38,110 nucleotides of DNA from Paludibacteraceae bacterium. Its GTDB lineage: Bacteria > Bacteroidota > Bacteroidia > Bacteroidales > Paludibacteraceae. Positions within the stretch are counted from its first letter, which is position 1. The number at the start of each line of letters is the position of its first letter. Positions 1 to 6,643 of this stretch are shown in pieces. Below the pieces are notes generated by a model. The model was given only the letters and a program-made list of their open reading frames with translations, was not told where the DNA came from and made no database searches. The stretch is taken from NCBI GenBank assembly GCA_017444615.1, contig JAFSWF010000002.1, positions 1-38,110 of the forward strand, read 5' to 3'. The translations under genes were made by a program, and so were the position numbers.

Positions 1-174
1 ATAAATACTACCATTGTCCTCTCCTCCGGGGCTGGAGAACGTAAATGCATGATCGAACTTGAAGTTGTTACAGAATCGGCAATACTGCTCACTCGGCACC
101 CAATCCGCAATGGCGGATGCCGTTCCTACTGCGCATACCAGTGCCAAAATCGTTGTGAATAGGTTACGTTTCAT
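1..174 (-). CDS. Exported protein of unknown function (5' part only, runs off the window)
   Basis: Only the first 58 codons are present; the gene continues beyond base 1. The ATG at 172-174 begins with a basic MKRN stretch, a hydrophobic core (LFTTILALVCAVG) and an Ala-Ser-Ala cleavage region near residue 21, a standard Sec signal peptide. The visible mature part is short and has a Cys-x-x-Cys pair at residues 32 and 35. I do not recognise the family. A good promoter lies about 55-85 bases upstream, so this is the first gene of its unit. The start is secure because it is the only ATG that gives a complete signal peptide. Confidence 0.75.
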   Translation of the reverse strand, partial: MKRNLFTTILALVCAVGTASAIADWVPSEQYCRFCNNFKFDHAFTFSSPGGEDNGSIY

Positions 175-218
175 ATCGCTTGTGTTTTATATTTGCTATT
201 AAATTTCGCGGTTCCGCG

Positions 219-533
219 TTAAAACGCTGCAAAGTTACACATTTTTTTTGATATATGCAAATAAAATTTGAAAATAGAGCATAAAAATAGTTTCTCCGCC
301 AACTGTATCAGCCACTCCATACCATCCGCTGCCTGCATGATTCCCGCGCAGGTGATGGCAGCGATGATGATGTAAATGACATCAGTCGGTGGGGAGCCGG
401 GTTTGAGTCCGAAGCAGAACACCATGACCGCCAACCCCAGTCCGGAGACGGCGCCGAGTGCCAAACCGCCATGCCGTGAACCCAGCCACAGCGCAAACAG
501 CATCAGCACAAAAAGAATAATCATGAGTATCAT
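219..533 (-). pseudogene. Truncated remnant of an anaerobic C4-dicarboxylate transporter (DcuA/DcuB type)
   Basis: The first ~82 residues look like the N-terminus of the Dcu family of anaerobic fumarate/succinate exchangers. There is a first membrane segment (MILMIILFVLMLFALWLGSR), a glycine-rich second segment, then KPGSPPTDVIYIIIAA and a QAADGMEWL...AEKL stretch. Full Dcu proteins have about 430-450 residues. Here the frame leaves the family right after AEKL and runs through the next gene's promoter to a stop at 219-221. The other ~350 residues are absent downstream. A TAATTTTG box at 562-569 still lies upstream, so a short transcript is possible. I read it as a deletion remnant. A short functional membrane peptide is possible but less likely. 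Confidence 0.7.
230..261 (-). promoter_or_regulatory. Bacteroidota-type promoter of the partial exported gene
   Basis: Read on the minus strand there is TTTG (258-261), 20 bases, then TAACTTTG (230-237), matching the -33/-7 form of the Bacteroidota primary sigma factor. It cuts into the 3' end of the Dcu remnant, which shows that the remnant is dead at its 3' end. A small cgcgg/ccgcg inverted repeat (207-218) lies in the leader. Confidence 0.75.
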
Positions 534-570
534 ATCGAGTGTGTTTTATTCCAAAATCGTACAAAATTAT

Positions 571-603
571 AAAAAAAAGAGCACGTACGCAACGCGCACG
601 TGC
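571..603 (-). terminator. Probable terminator of hipBA
   Basis: On the minus strand, a gcacgt/acgtgc stem (581-586 with 598-603, 11-base loop) is followed by a run of eight T (571-578). It lies about 40 bases after the hipA stop. The -33 region of the Dcu remnant's promoter overlaps it. Confidence 0.6.
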
Positions 604-605
604 AG

Positions 606-647
606 AAATTTACGCAGGATGAAGAAACCCCTCAAAAATTTACGCAG
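606..647. repeat. Duplicated 12-mer at the 3' end of hipA
   Basis: The 12-base word aaatttacgcag occurs at 606-617 and again at 636-647, 30 bases apart. The upstream copy contains the hipA stop codon (640-642). This is another case of a short direct repeat at a gene end in this window. Confidence 0.7.
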
Positions 648-1884
648 AATAAAAAAAAGCCGGCATCATTCGTTCTTGTTCATCTCGAGAGATGTGTGCT
701 TTGGTGGCCAGCGAACGCCAATGACTGACTACTTGAAAAGCAGTAGCGATAATCTGCTCCGCCTGCATGGTCGTTAACCCGAAATACGGCGCCACTTCCA
801 TTGCAAGCGCAAAATCAAGGGCATTGTCACGTTCGTTGATATTGAGACTCAATCCCACTCCGAAGGGTTGTGGATTAAGGTCATAGGCCGGCGATAGCGT
901 CCATCCTTGCGGCGTAAGCAGAAAACCATGGTTACGCAGGTGATCGTCACAGTTATGAATCGCGATATTGAATACCATCCGTCGCCACAATTGCAAGAGG
1001 TTCTCTTCCACACGGCAGCAATACCGCGTGATCCAATCGGCTAATTCCAGATAACTAACACCCGCAGTCTCTCCGTCCGTATAACCAAGCATCGTCATTG
1101 CAGAAGTGAAATGGATGCGACGATGGTCATCCGTACGATCAAAACGGCGCGTGAGGAAGGTGGCGTATTGATTGCCCAATTCCACCGTTTGGAAAGGAGC
1201 TACATCTATACCGCATTGTTTGGCCATCGTCATAGCGATTGCTTCCCATGCGCCGATATTCGTATCATCGTGACGGCTGGGGAACTTAGCAATCCAAAGA
1301 CTCCCATCGGGCATGCGCACATTGGCTTTCGGCCGCGCACCACCCAGCGATGATCCGGGAGCAAGAAGCATTTGTAACCAACGACTATTGGCTTGATCGG
1401 CTTCATACTCCCAACTGGCGTGTTCCAGATCACGCAACATAGTGAGCGGCGGTGTGCTATAGTCAGGATCATTATCCAAGAAAGCTCCGTCCGGATCTAA
1501 TTTGACACGGATAGCACCCATGCGGCTCTCGTCAAAGACGCCTAACAAATAGTCGCTCTCGTGCAGATGTTCCGGTGCACGCTGTTCTTCCTTGGCACGC
1601 AGACTCTCCCTGCGGTCTAACAACACGCGCCCCCAACGATCCGGAGAAGAGTCCAGAAACAAACCGAAATTACTTTTGTTATCCGGCAGATATTGCCGAC
1701 CGGTGAAGAGTTGTAAGTCCGGGTCTAACTGCTTACAACGGGAATCATGCAACCACTCGTCCGCGAACTCAAACGAGAACACTTCCTTACCGCGAAGCAA
1801 CTGAGCAGTCAGGACACCTATTAATTGCGGAGTTGCCGTATAGGCATCATCAAAATAGACATATATGGAGCGAGTGGTAGTCAT
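640..1884 (-). CDS. hipA: HipA-family serine/threonine kinase toxin
   Basis: A 414-residue HipA-family kinase, close to the usual ~440. Characterised HipA proteins phosphorylate aminoacyl-tRNA synthetases and cause growth arrest. The N-terminal HipA_N1-like region is residues 6-120. The ATP-binding loop is GSSLGGARPK (177-186), followed by the conserved lysine in WIAKFPS (Lys200). The catalytic loop is NCDDHLRN with Asp313 as probable base and Asn318. SPAYDLNP supplies the metal-binding Asp335. All key residues are present, so the enzyme is probably active. The start codon overlaps the hipB stop by 4 bases (ATGA), which implies translational coupling with the antitoxin made first. The target cannot be told from sequence. 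A one-piece HipA with its own N-subdomain argues against the split HipBST type. Confidence 0.9.
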   Translation of the reverse strand: MTTTRSIYVYFDDAYTATPQLIGVLTAQLLRGKEVFSFEFADEWLHDSRCKQLDPDLQLFTGRQYLPDNKSNFGLFLDSSPDRWGRVLLDRRESLRAKEEQRAPEHLHESDYLLGVFDESRMGAIRVKLDPDGAFLDNDPDYSTPPLTMLRDLEHASWEYEADQANSRWLQMLLAPGSSLGGARPKANVRMPDGSLWIAKFPSRHDDTNIGAWEAIAMTMAKQCGIDVAPFQTVELGNQYATFLTRRFDRTDDHRRIHFTSAMTMLGYTDGETAGVSYLELADWITRYCCRVEENLLQLWRRMVFNIAIHNCDDHLRNHGFLLTPQGWTLSPAYDLNPQPFGVGLSLNINERDNALDFALAMEVAPYFGLTTMQAEQIIATAFQVVSHWRSLATKAHISRDEQERMMPAFFYSA

Positions 1885-2192
1885 AGCATCGGACGTTTGG
1901 TGGCACGTTGAGGGGTCGTCAGTTTGGCGTCTTGTAACTTACGGCCGAGAATATCATCTTTGGCTACCAGCAACAGGTCATCCTGTAGCCCCAAGACAAT
2001 GAGCACACGCAGGTACATACCAATCGCCACTCCTTCGTCTCCGCGCTCAATCTTAATGAGCGTATTACGCGATATACCGGCACGTTCTGCAATCTGCTCG
2101 GACGATAAGTCGCGGCGCAACCGAGCCAAATGGATGTTTTCGCCTAATTCCTGCATCAGGCGCTCATACTTAGGAAGAAGTGGACGTTTCAT
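1881..2192 (-). CDS. hipB: HipB-like XRE-family antitoxin and repressor
   Basis: A 103-residue protein with a Cro/C1-type helix-turn-helix at about residues 15-72. The recognition part reads SSEQIAERAGISRNTLIKIERGD. It lies directly upstream of hipA and overlaps it by 4 bases, the usual antitoxin-first order. By analogy with HipB it should bind and restrain HipA and repress its own promoter, which lies immediately upstream (2226-2257). The C-terminal ~25 residues (after LLVAKDDIL) are basic and probably unstructured, as in HipB tails that make the antitoxin a protease target. I infer the autoregulation from the family; I found no unambiguous operator palindrome. Confidence 0.88.
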   Translation of the reverse strand: MKRPLLPKYERLMQELGENIHLARLRRDLSSEQIAERAGISRNTLIKIERGDEGVAIGMYLRVLIVLGLQDDLLLVAKDDILGRKLQDAKLTTPQRATKRPML

Positions 2193-2225
2193 ATGTCAAA
2201 AAGTTATAATGTGCAAAATTCTGCG

Positions 2226-2257
2226 CAAAATTACAACTTTTTGTTCATATATGCAAA
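2226..2257 (-). promoter_or_regulatory. hipBA promoter
   Basis: On the minus strand, TTTG (2254-2257), 20 bases, TAATTTTG (2226-2233), giving a leader of about 30 bases before the hipB ATG. The fit to the Bacteroidota consensus is full. Confidence 0.8.
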
Positions 2258-2268
2258 TTTTAGAGCAA

Positions 2269-2295
2269 AAAAAATGCAGACGACCTGCATTTTTT
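2269..2295 (-). terminator. Terminator of the upp-vanZ-dprA unit
   Basis: A stem of aaaaaatgcag and ctgcatttttt (2269-2279 with 2285-2295) around a 5-base loop. A/T tracts on both arms let it work in either direction. On the minus strand it follows dprA by about 90 bases and precedes the hipBA promoter, insulating the two units. Confidence 0.85.
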
Positions 2296-2297
2296 CT

Positions 2298-2332
2298 CTA
2301 AACGCTAAACTCTAAACACTAAACTCTACACC
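2298..2332. repeat. Heptamer tandem repeat (CTAAACN), five copies
   Basis: Five 7-base units in a row: CTAAACG, CTAAACT, CTAAACA, CTAAACT, CTACACC. They lie between the dprA stop and its terminator. The unit differs from those at other junctions, but the 7-base period is the same. Confidence 0.85.
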
Positions 2333-2386
2333 TTCCCCTTGCTCCATTCGCTTGGCGACATCCCTACTTCCCCAGCCGAACTTTCT

Positions 2387-3460
2387 TTATCGCACAAGGC
2401 GGTAGATGCCGCCCGGGAGGGAACGGACGAGGCCTTCGAGTTCGAGTAGGGTGAGGTCGGAGGCGACATCGCTGTAGTTCATCTCGGTTTCCATGACAAG
2501 GAGGTTGATATGAATGCCTTCTTCGGCCTCTTGGAGTTTGGAGAGGAGTGTTTGCTGAGAGGGGGAGAGGTTATCGTATAGTCCGAGAATGGTTGTTTGG
2601 ACGGGTTGGGGGGTTGCGTTTTGTTTGGTCCATTGCATGGTCTCGATCAGATCTTCGGCAGAGGTGATGAGGTGCGCGGCTTGGGAGCGGATGAGATTAT
2701 TGCAGCCACGGGATGTTTCGTCGGATGCACGTCCAGGGAAAGCGAATAGTTCGCGGTTATAATCGGTTGCCATGCGTGCTGTGATGAGGCTTCCGCCTTT
2801 GTCTTTGGATTCGACGACTACTACGGCATCGGCAAGGCCGGCGATGATACGATTGCGTTGCACAAAATAGGGTGCAAAGGGTTCCGTGCCGGAGACATGT
2901 TCGGTGAGCAGTCCTCCTTGGTGTAGGGCCTCGATGGCCTCTTTGCGATGCGCGTAGGGGTAAATACGGTCTAATCCGTGCGCGGGGATGATAATCGTAG
3001 GGATGTTGTGCTGGATAGCCGCTCTATGGGCGGTTATATCTATGCCGTAGGCGCCACCGCTGACGATGGTGACATCGCCTAAGGCTGCTTGCAGGTCTTG
3101 TACGAGGGCTTGGGTCAATTCGCGTCCTCGCTCGGTAGGGCGACGGGTACCCACGATGCTGACGATAAGACCATCGGAGGGATGGACATTGCCTTTGCTG
3201 TACAAGACGAGGGGCCGGTCGGGACACTGGCGGAGACGGTAAGGGTAGTCTTCATCGGTCAATGTCCAAACGCGGATTCCATGTGCTTGAATCCAATCCC
3301 ATTCCTGCTGCGCCCTGTCTAAGCAGGATTGCATGTCCGGTTCGTCCAAGTGCCGCCATGCCTCTTCGGCGGAATGGTAGTGTTCGATGAGCCGCAAGGA
3401 CCGGCGTAGTTGCGTGCGGAAGAGGAGGCTTAATGCGATGTCGTAAAGAGGCGTTGACAT
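2387..3460 (-). CDS. dprA: DNA-processing protein DprA (Smf)
   Basis: A 357-residue DprA, the family that binds incoming single-stranded DNA and loads RecA during natural transformation. After an N-terminal helical domain (1-60), the Rossmann-like domain shows SIVGTRRPTERGR (101-113), SGGAYGIDITAH (134-145), QRNRIIAGLADAVVVVES (201-218), KGGSLITA (221-228) and FAFPGR...SRGCNNLIR (240-258). Residues ~295-357 form a winged helix of the DprA C-terminal type. I chose the ATG at 3460 (MSTPLYDIAL) because earlier in-frame residues are basic and unlike the family. With this start the gene overlaps the VanZ-like gene by 31 bases. It is the last gene of its unit. Confidence 0.93.
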   Translation of the reverse strand: MSTPLYDIALSLLFRTQLRRSLRLIEHYHSAEEAWRHLDEPDMQSCLDRAQQEWDWIQAHGIRVWTLTDEDYPYRLRQCPDRPLVLYSKGNVHPSDGLIVSIVGTRRPTERGRELTQALVQDLQAALGDVTIVSGGAYGIDITAHRAAIQHNIPTIIIPAHGLDRIYPYAHRKEAIEALHQGGLLTEHVSGTEPFAPYFVQRNRIIAGLADAVVVVESKDKGGSLITARMATDYNRELFAFPGRASDETSRGCNNLIRSQAAHLITSAEDLIETMQWTKQNATPQPVQTTILGLYDNLSPSQQTLLSKLQEAEEGIHINLLVMETEMNYSDVASDLTLLELEGLVRSLPGGIYRLVR

Positions 3461-3852
3461 AAAGCGACGAGTATTAAACCGATGAGTGCGCCGAGAAAAT
3501 CGGCATATAGGTCTGCCATTTCGCCTGAACGAGAGAGCGTGCAGAAACGCTGGAGTATCTCCATCAACGCGCCGTAAGCGGTAGTAGCCAGGAGTACGAT
3601 GGCGTAGGTAGCGAGTTTGGCGAGGCGTTGGTAGGCCGAAGGAGCGATCCACGCCATGGCGAAAAAGAGGTACATGAGGGCATGGAGGACCTTATCGGAG
3701 GCATGAATCTCTTTGGGGATGTGAGGGTACTCCCAAAGGCTGAGTACTGCAATACCGACCGTTAGTGCAACAGCCGGTAAGTAGGAGAATATTTTGGATG
3801 TATGATGTATGATGTTAGAGTTTGGTACCAAAGCAGAGATCGCCGGCATCAC
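3430..3852 (-). CDS. VanZ-like small membrane protein
   Basis: About 140 residues with four predicted membrane segments and the VanZ-like signature: DKVLHALMYLFFAMAW, then YGALMEILQ, then GEMADLYADFLGALIG. The charged/His motif (D-K-x-x-H) and the acidic GEMADLYAD loop define the family, whose biochemical role is mostly unknown; VanZ itself gives low-level teicoplanin resistance. No ATG lies in the short spacer, so the start is probably the ATG at 3852 (MPAISAL), inside the last codons of upp. The first ~18 residues are then encoded partly by the heptamer repeat at 3798-3818. It overlaps upp upstream and dprA downstream, so it is translated as part of that operon. Confidence 0.8.
   Translation of the reverse strand: MMPAISALVPNSNIIHHTSKIFSYLPAVALTVGIAVLSLWEYPHIPKEIHASDKVLHALMYLFFAMAWIAPSAYQRLAKLATYAIVLLATTAYGALMEILQRFCTLSRSGEMADLYADFLGALIGLILVALCQRLFTTSH
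3798..3818. repeat. Heptamer repeat (ATGTATG) across the upp stop codon
   Basis: ATGTATG, ATGTATG, ATGTTAG in direct succession. The third unit contains the stop codon of upp (3815-3817), and the others are read through by the VanZ-like gene. Confidence 0.7.
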
Positions 3853-4483
3853 CGAGTCCCGGGACAATATATTTCTTTTCGTTGAGGACGGGATCGATAG
3901 CGGCACACCAGAGAGTTACATCCTCGGCATCATGTAGCGCTTCGCGCAAGTAATCGATGGCTTGGGGCGTGCCGATGGTGCAACAGAAATGGGTGTGACG
4001 GGGTTTGCCATGCTTGAGCAGGGCGAGGTAGCCTACCTCCATGGACATGCCGGTAGCCAACATCGGGTCAGCGATGATGAGCGTTTTGTCCTCCAAAGAG
4101 GGCGCTGCGAGGTATTCCGCTACTATCTCCAATTGGTCCTCTCCATGGACATTGCGTCCGACGCGACGATAGGCGCTGAGGAAAGCGTTTTCGGCATGGT
4201 CGAAGACGTTGAGAAAGCCCTGGTACATAGGCAGACCTGCGCGCAGGATAGTCGCCAAGACGATGGGGTCAGCGATGGTGTTGACGGTAGCTTTGGCGAG
4301 GGGCGTTTGCACTTCGGTAGGCTCATAATTGAGCGTTTTGCTGACCTCAATGGCCATCACTTGTCCGATGCGTTCGATATTCCGGCGGAAGCGGAGCGAA
4401 TCATTTTGGATGTTCACGTCGCGGATCTCGCGGAGGTATTGGTTGAGCACACTATTCTGCTCGGAGAGATTGATAACTTTCAT
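3815..4483 (-). CDS. upp: Uracil phosphoribosyltransferase
   Basis: A 222-residue enzyme that makes UMP from uracil and PRPP (pyrimidine salvage, cytoplasm). The PRPP-binding loop reads IADPMLATGMSM (137-148). The C-terminal uracil-binding segment YIVPGLGDAGDLCFGTKL (205-222) is intact and ends the protein, as in the family. Length is slightly above the usual ~209. The ATG overlaps the stop of the upstream coiled-coil gene (TAATG), and the 3' end overlaps the VanZ-like gene. All key motifs are present. Confidence 0.95.
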   Translation of the reverse strand: MKVINLSEQNSVLNQYLREIRDVNIQNDSLRFRRNIERIGQVMAIEVSKTLNYEPTEVQTPLAKATVNTIADPIVLATILRAGLPMYQGFLNVFDHAENAFLSAYRRVGRNVHGEDQLEIVAEYLAAPSLEDKTLIIADPMLATGMSMEVGYLALLKHGKPRHTHFCCTIGTPQAIDYLREALHDAEDVTLWCAAIDPVLNEKKYIVPGLGDAGDLCFGTKL

Positions 4484-5124
4484 TATTTTAATACTTTAGC
4501 GGATTTTTGTTCTGCTTTGATAATAGCTACGCGCTCTTTGAGTTTGGCCTCAAGTTGCGCGAGGTCAGCGGCTTTTTGTTCGATCTCGTGCACAAAATCA
4601 TCTTGCGCGATACGTGCGTTGCGGAGGGTTGTTTCCATTTCGGAGATGGCACGCTGGCGGTCATCTACTTCGCGAAGTGCGTAGGACAGTTCTTTTTGCT
4701 CTTTTTCCAGCAACAATAAATAGCCTTCGCGTGTATCCTTATTCAGTTCTTTATGCTTATTGAGGGTCCGTTGCTGCTTCTCGACACTCTTTTGCATGGT
4801 TTTGAGTTCGGATTGCTCTTTGCTGTATAGTTTGGAGAGGGCGGAGGTTAATTGGGAGGCATCTTTGAGGGTAGCTTCCACCTCTTTGGCGTGCGCCTGT
4901 TCAGTTTTGAGTTGGTTTTTTGCCGCTTTTATCTCATCTTCGTTCTTATCCAAGTTGGCCGCCACGACATTCAGCGCCGCGCGATACATGGTAGGTTCAG
5001 CTTGATACAATTGACGAAGAGAGTCGAGTTTGAGCTCCGTAATTTGGATATTGAGCGGAGTGACATGTTGGGCCATAAGAGACATGCTACATGCCGCAAA
5101 GGCTAAAAGAAAGATACGTTTCAT
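4483..5124 (-). CDS. Exported coiled-coil protein of unknown function
   Basis: 213 residues. The start at 5124 gives a clean signal peptide (MKRIFLLAFAACSMSLMAQ, cut near residue 19); the longer frame adds a non-homologous head and was rejected. The rest (about 45-205) is almost all charged heptad-rich helix: many K, E, Q, L and A, no Cys and no membrane segment, so a long periplasmic coiled coil. I do not recognise a specific family. It is the promoter-proximal gene of the upp-vanZ-dprA unit and is joined to upp by a TAATG overlap. Its function cannot be deduced from salvage or DNA-uptake neighbours. Confidence 0.8.
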   Translation of the reverse strand: MKRIFLLAFAACSMSLMAQHVTPLNIQITELKLDSLRQLYQAEPTMYRAALNVVAANLDKNEDEIKAAKNQLKTEQAHAKEVEATLKDASQLTSALSKLYSKEQSELKTMQKSVEKQQRTLNKHKELNKDTREGYLLLLEKEQKELSYALREVDDRQRAISEMETTLRNARIAQDDFVHEIEQKAADLAQLEAKLKERVAIIKAEQKSAKVLK

Positions 5125-5147
5125 AATAATATTGCATAAAAACGGTG

Positions 5148-5178
5148 CAAAGTTACGCATTTTTTTGCATATTTCAAA
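5148..5178 (-). promoter_or_regulatory. Promoter of the coiled-coil/upp/vanZ/dprA operon
   Basis: Minus strand: TTTG (5175-5178), 19 bases, TAACTTTG (5148-5155). It interlocks with the plus-strand promoter of the DUF5063 gene (5164-5195), so the two divergent promoters share about 15 bases. Confidence 0.8.
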
Positions 5179-5195
5179 ATTTTTTTGTATCTTTG
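5164..5195 (+). promoter_or_regulatory. Promoter of the DUF5063-exonuclease unit
   Basis: Plus strand: TTTG (5164-5167), 20 bases, TATCTTTG (5188-5195), then an A-rich leader of about 50 bases to the ATG at 5249. It overlaps the divergent promoter on the other strand, so the two polymerases should exclude each other. Confidence 0.8.
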
Positions 5196-5248
5196 TACGT
5201 TTTTTTTAAAAAAGGTCAATCGAAACTAAAAAAATAAAGAAATAAAAT

Positions 5249-5758
5249 ATGAATTCGTATATTTATCAGGAAGGGACTATTGCCTTTGTGACGGCGGCGG
5301 CGCAGACCTGTTTGCTGATTGAGCAATGCGGCGAGTACGAGCGCGGGGAATGGCAGGAGAAAATGCTTCGTTTGCTGCCGGTTTTGTATCTGCGGACGCG
5401 GTTATTGGAGGAGGCAGAGCCGATGCTGGAGGACGAAGAACCACCGCGTTTTGTGACGGAAGAGGATTATAACTTTGCGTTAGTGGGTATTCGGGAGTTA
5501 ATGGGTTCAGATGACGCGTATCTGGATGTGTTTGTGGACCAAGGTATCTATACCGATGAGGTGCAAACGGCTTATATCTCTGAGGGGTTGGCGGATATTT
5601 ATCAGGAACTGAAGGACTTAGCGGCGGCTTTTCAGACGGGCGAGGAGCCTATTATGAACGACGCTGTGCTTCGTTGCCGCGAGGCTTTCGGTGAACACTG
5701 GGGGCGGAAAGTGCTGGCGGTGATGCGGGCGCTGCACGAATTGAGAATTGAAAATTGA
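5249..5758 (+). CDS. DUF5063-family protein
   Basis: A 169-residue acidic, all-helical cytoplasmic protein that I assign to DUF5063, a Bacteroidota family without known function. Features include AAQTCLLIEQ, LLPVLYLRTRLLEEAEP, the acidic stretch EDEEPPRFVTEEDYNFALVGIRELMG, and a C-terminal ...CREAFGEHWGRKVLAVMRALHEL. In many Bacteroidota the same gene precedes a DEDD 3'-5' exonuclease, as here, which hints at a joint role in RNA metabolism. The last residues (RIEN) and the stop come from a heptamer tract (5739-5759), and the TGA overlaps the exonuclease start (TTGA). Confidence 0.8.
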   Translation: MNSYIYQEGTIAFVTAAAQTCLLIEQCGEYERGEWQEKMLRLLPVLYLRTRLLEEAEPMLEDEEPPRFVTEEDYNFALVGIRELMGSDDAYLDVFVDQGIYTDEVQTAYISEGLADIYQELKDLAAAFQTGEEPIMNDAVLRCREAFGEHWGRKVLAVMRALHELRIEN

Positions 5759-5759
5759 A
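5739..5759. repeat. Heptamer repeat (AATTGAA) at the DUF5063/exonuclease junction
   Basis: AATTGAG, AATTGAA, AATTGAA. The tract encodes the final codons and TGA of the DUF5063 gene and also carries the TTG start of the next gene. Confidence 0.8.
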
Positions 5760-6564
5760 AGCAAATCATTTTGCACATAGGATAGAGAAGGAGGCGCTGC
5801 AGGGGATGCCGGTAGCGGCTTTTGAGGGTGAGGTGATCGTTGTGGACCAGCCGGAGATGGTTCATGAGGCCGTGCGATGGTTGAAGAAGCAACGTGTAGT
5901 GGGTGTGGACACCGAAGCGCGACCCAGTTTCAAACGGGGTCTGCACTACCCTACTGCGCTGGTTCAGATAGCCAGCAGGAGACGGTGTTATTTATTTCGG
6001 TTGACACACGTAGGTATGCCGCAGGAGTTGGCGGATTTCTTTGCGGACGAGCGGATATGCAAGGTTGGTTTGGCTTTTCGGGATGATATTAACGGGTTAA
6101 GGAGAAGGCGAGATTTTGCACCGGCTAATTGTGTGGATGTGCAGTCGATGGTGGCCAAATACGGCATTTTGGACCTTGGTTTGCAGAAGATTTTTGCTAT
6201 TTGTTTTGGCAAGAAGATCTCCAAGACGCAACAATTGACCAATTGGGAGAACACGCATCTCACGCCTGAGCAGGCGCGTTACGCCTCTACGGACGCGTGG
6301 GCCACGCTCCTTATCTATGAAGAGTTACTGAAGCATGAGCCTCTGCCGGCGGACGAAGTAGCGGCGCTGAAGCGTGCAGAGAAAGAGCGTCAGATTGAGC
6401 ATCAACAAGAGGTGCAAGATCAGCGTTTGCGCGAACAGGGCATTGAGCCGCCGCGTCATCTGACACCCGAGGAGCGAGAGGCGCACCGTGCGGAGAAAAG
6501 GCGCGAGGCGAGGAAGCGGAAGCGGCATCGGAAGGCGGAGAGGAAGAGGAGAGTTGATAATTGA
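5755..6564 (+). CDS. RNase D-like 3'-5' exonuclease (DEDDy)
   Basis: 269 residues with the three Exo motifs of the DnaQ/RNase D superfamily: ExoI VGVDTEARPSF (Asp52, Glu54), ExoII GLAFRDDINGL (Asp111), ExoIII ARYASTDAWATL (Tyr176, Asp180). It should remove nucleotides from 3' ends using two metal ions; RNA is the likely substrate, but DNA is possible. After residue ~205 the tail is very basic (RAEKRREARKRKRHR and more) and may bind nucleic acid. I prefer the TTG at 5755: residues before the first ATG (codon 18) resemble the family's usual N-terminus, and TTG/TGA overlap by 4 bases. The C-terminal VDN and stop are encoded by the repeat at 6554-6581. Confidence 0.85.
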   Translation: MKANHFAHRIEKEALQGMPVAAFEGEVIVVDQPEMVHEAVRWLKKQRVVGVDTEARPSFKRGLHYPTALVQIASRRRCYLFRLTHVGMPQELADFFADERICKVGLAFRDDINGLRRRRDFAPANCVDVQSMVAKYGILDLGLQKIFAICFGKKISKTQQLTNWENTHLTPEQARYASTDAWATLLIYEELLKHEPLPADEVAALKRAEKERQIEHQQEVQDQRLREQGIEPPRHLTPEEREAHRAEKRREARKRKRHRKAERKRRVDN

Positions 6565-6581
6565 TAATTGATAATTGATTA
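6554..6581. repeat. Heptamer repeat (TTGATAA) across the exonuclease stop
   Basis: TTGATAA three times, then TTGATTA. The exonuclease stop (6562-6564) lies within the tract. Confidence 0.9.
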
Positions 6582-6604
6582 GAAAAAACAAAAAAACAAG
6601 TCCT

Positions 6605-6622
6605 TTTCAAACTAAATTTGAA
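6605..6622 (+). promoter_or_regulatory. Possible promoter box and inverted repeat upstream of the alkaline phosphatase
   Basis: TAAATTTG (6613-6620) fits the -7 element, but no TTTG lies 19-20 bases upstream. It overlaps a ttcaaa/tttgaa inverted repeat (6606-6622), a possible operator. Weak by sequence alone; read-through from the exonuclease gene is the alternative. Confidence 0.35.
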
Positions 6623-6643
6623 CGGATAATAATGATTTAAAAT

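Noticed and set aside
219..533. A genuine small membrane protein
   Set aside because: The match to the Dcu N-terminus stops abruptly, and the last ~20 codons are the neighbour's promoter.
3962..4684. A 240-codon plus-strand frame opposite upp
   Set aside because: upp has full family motifs on the other strand; this frame has no recognisable features and crosses two genes.
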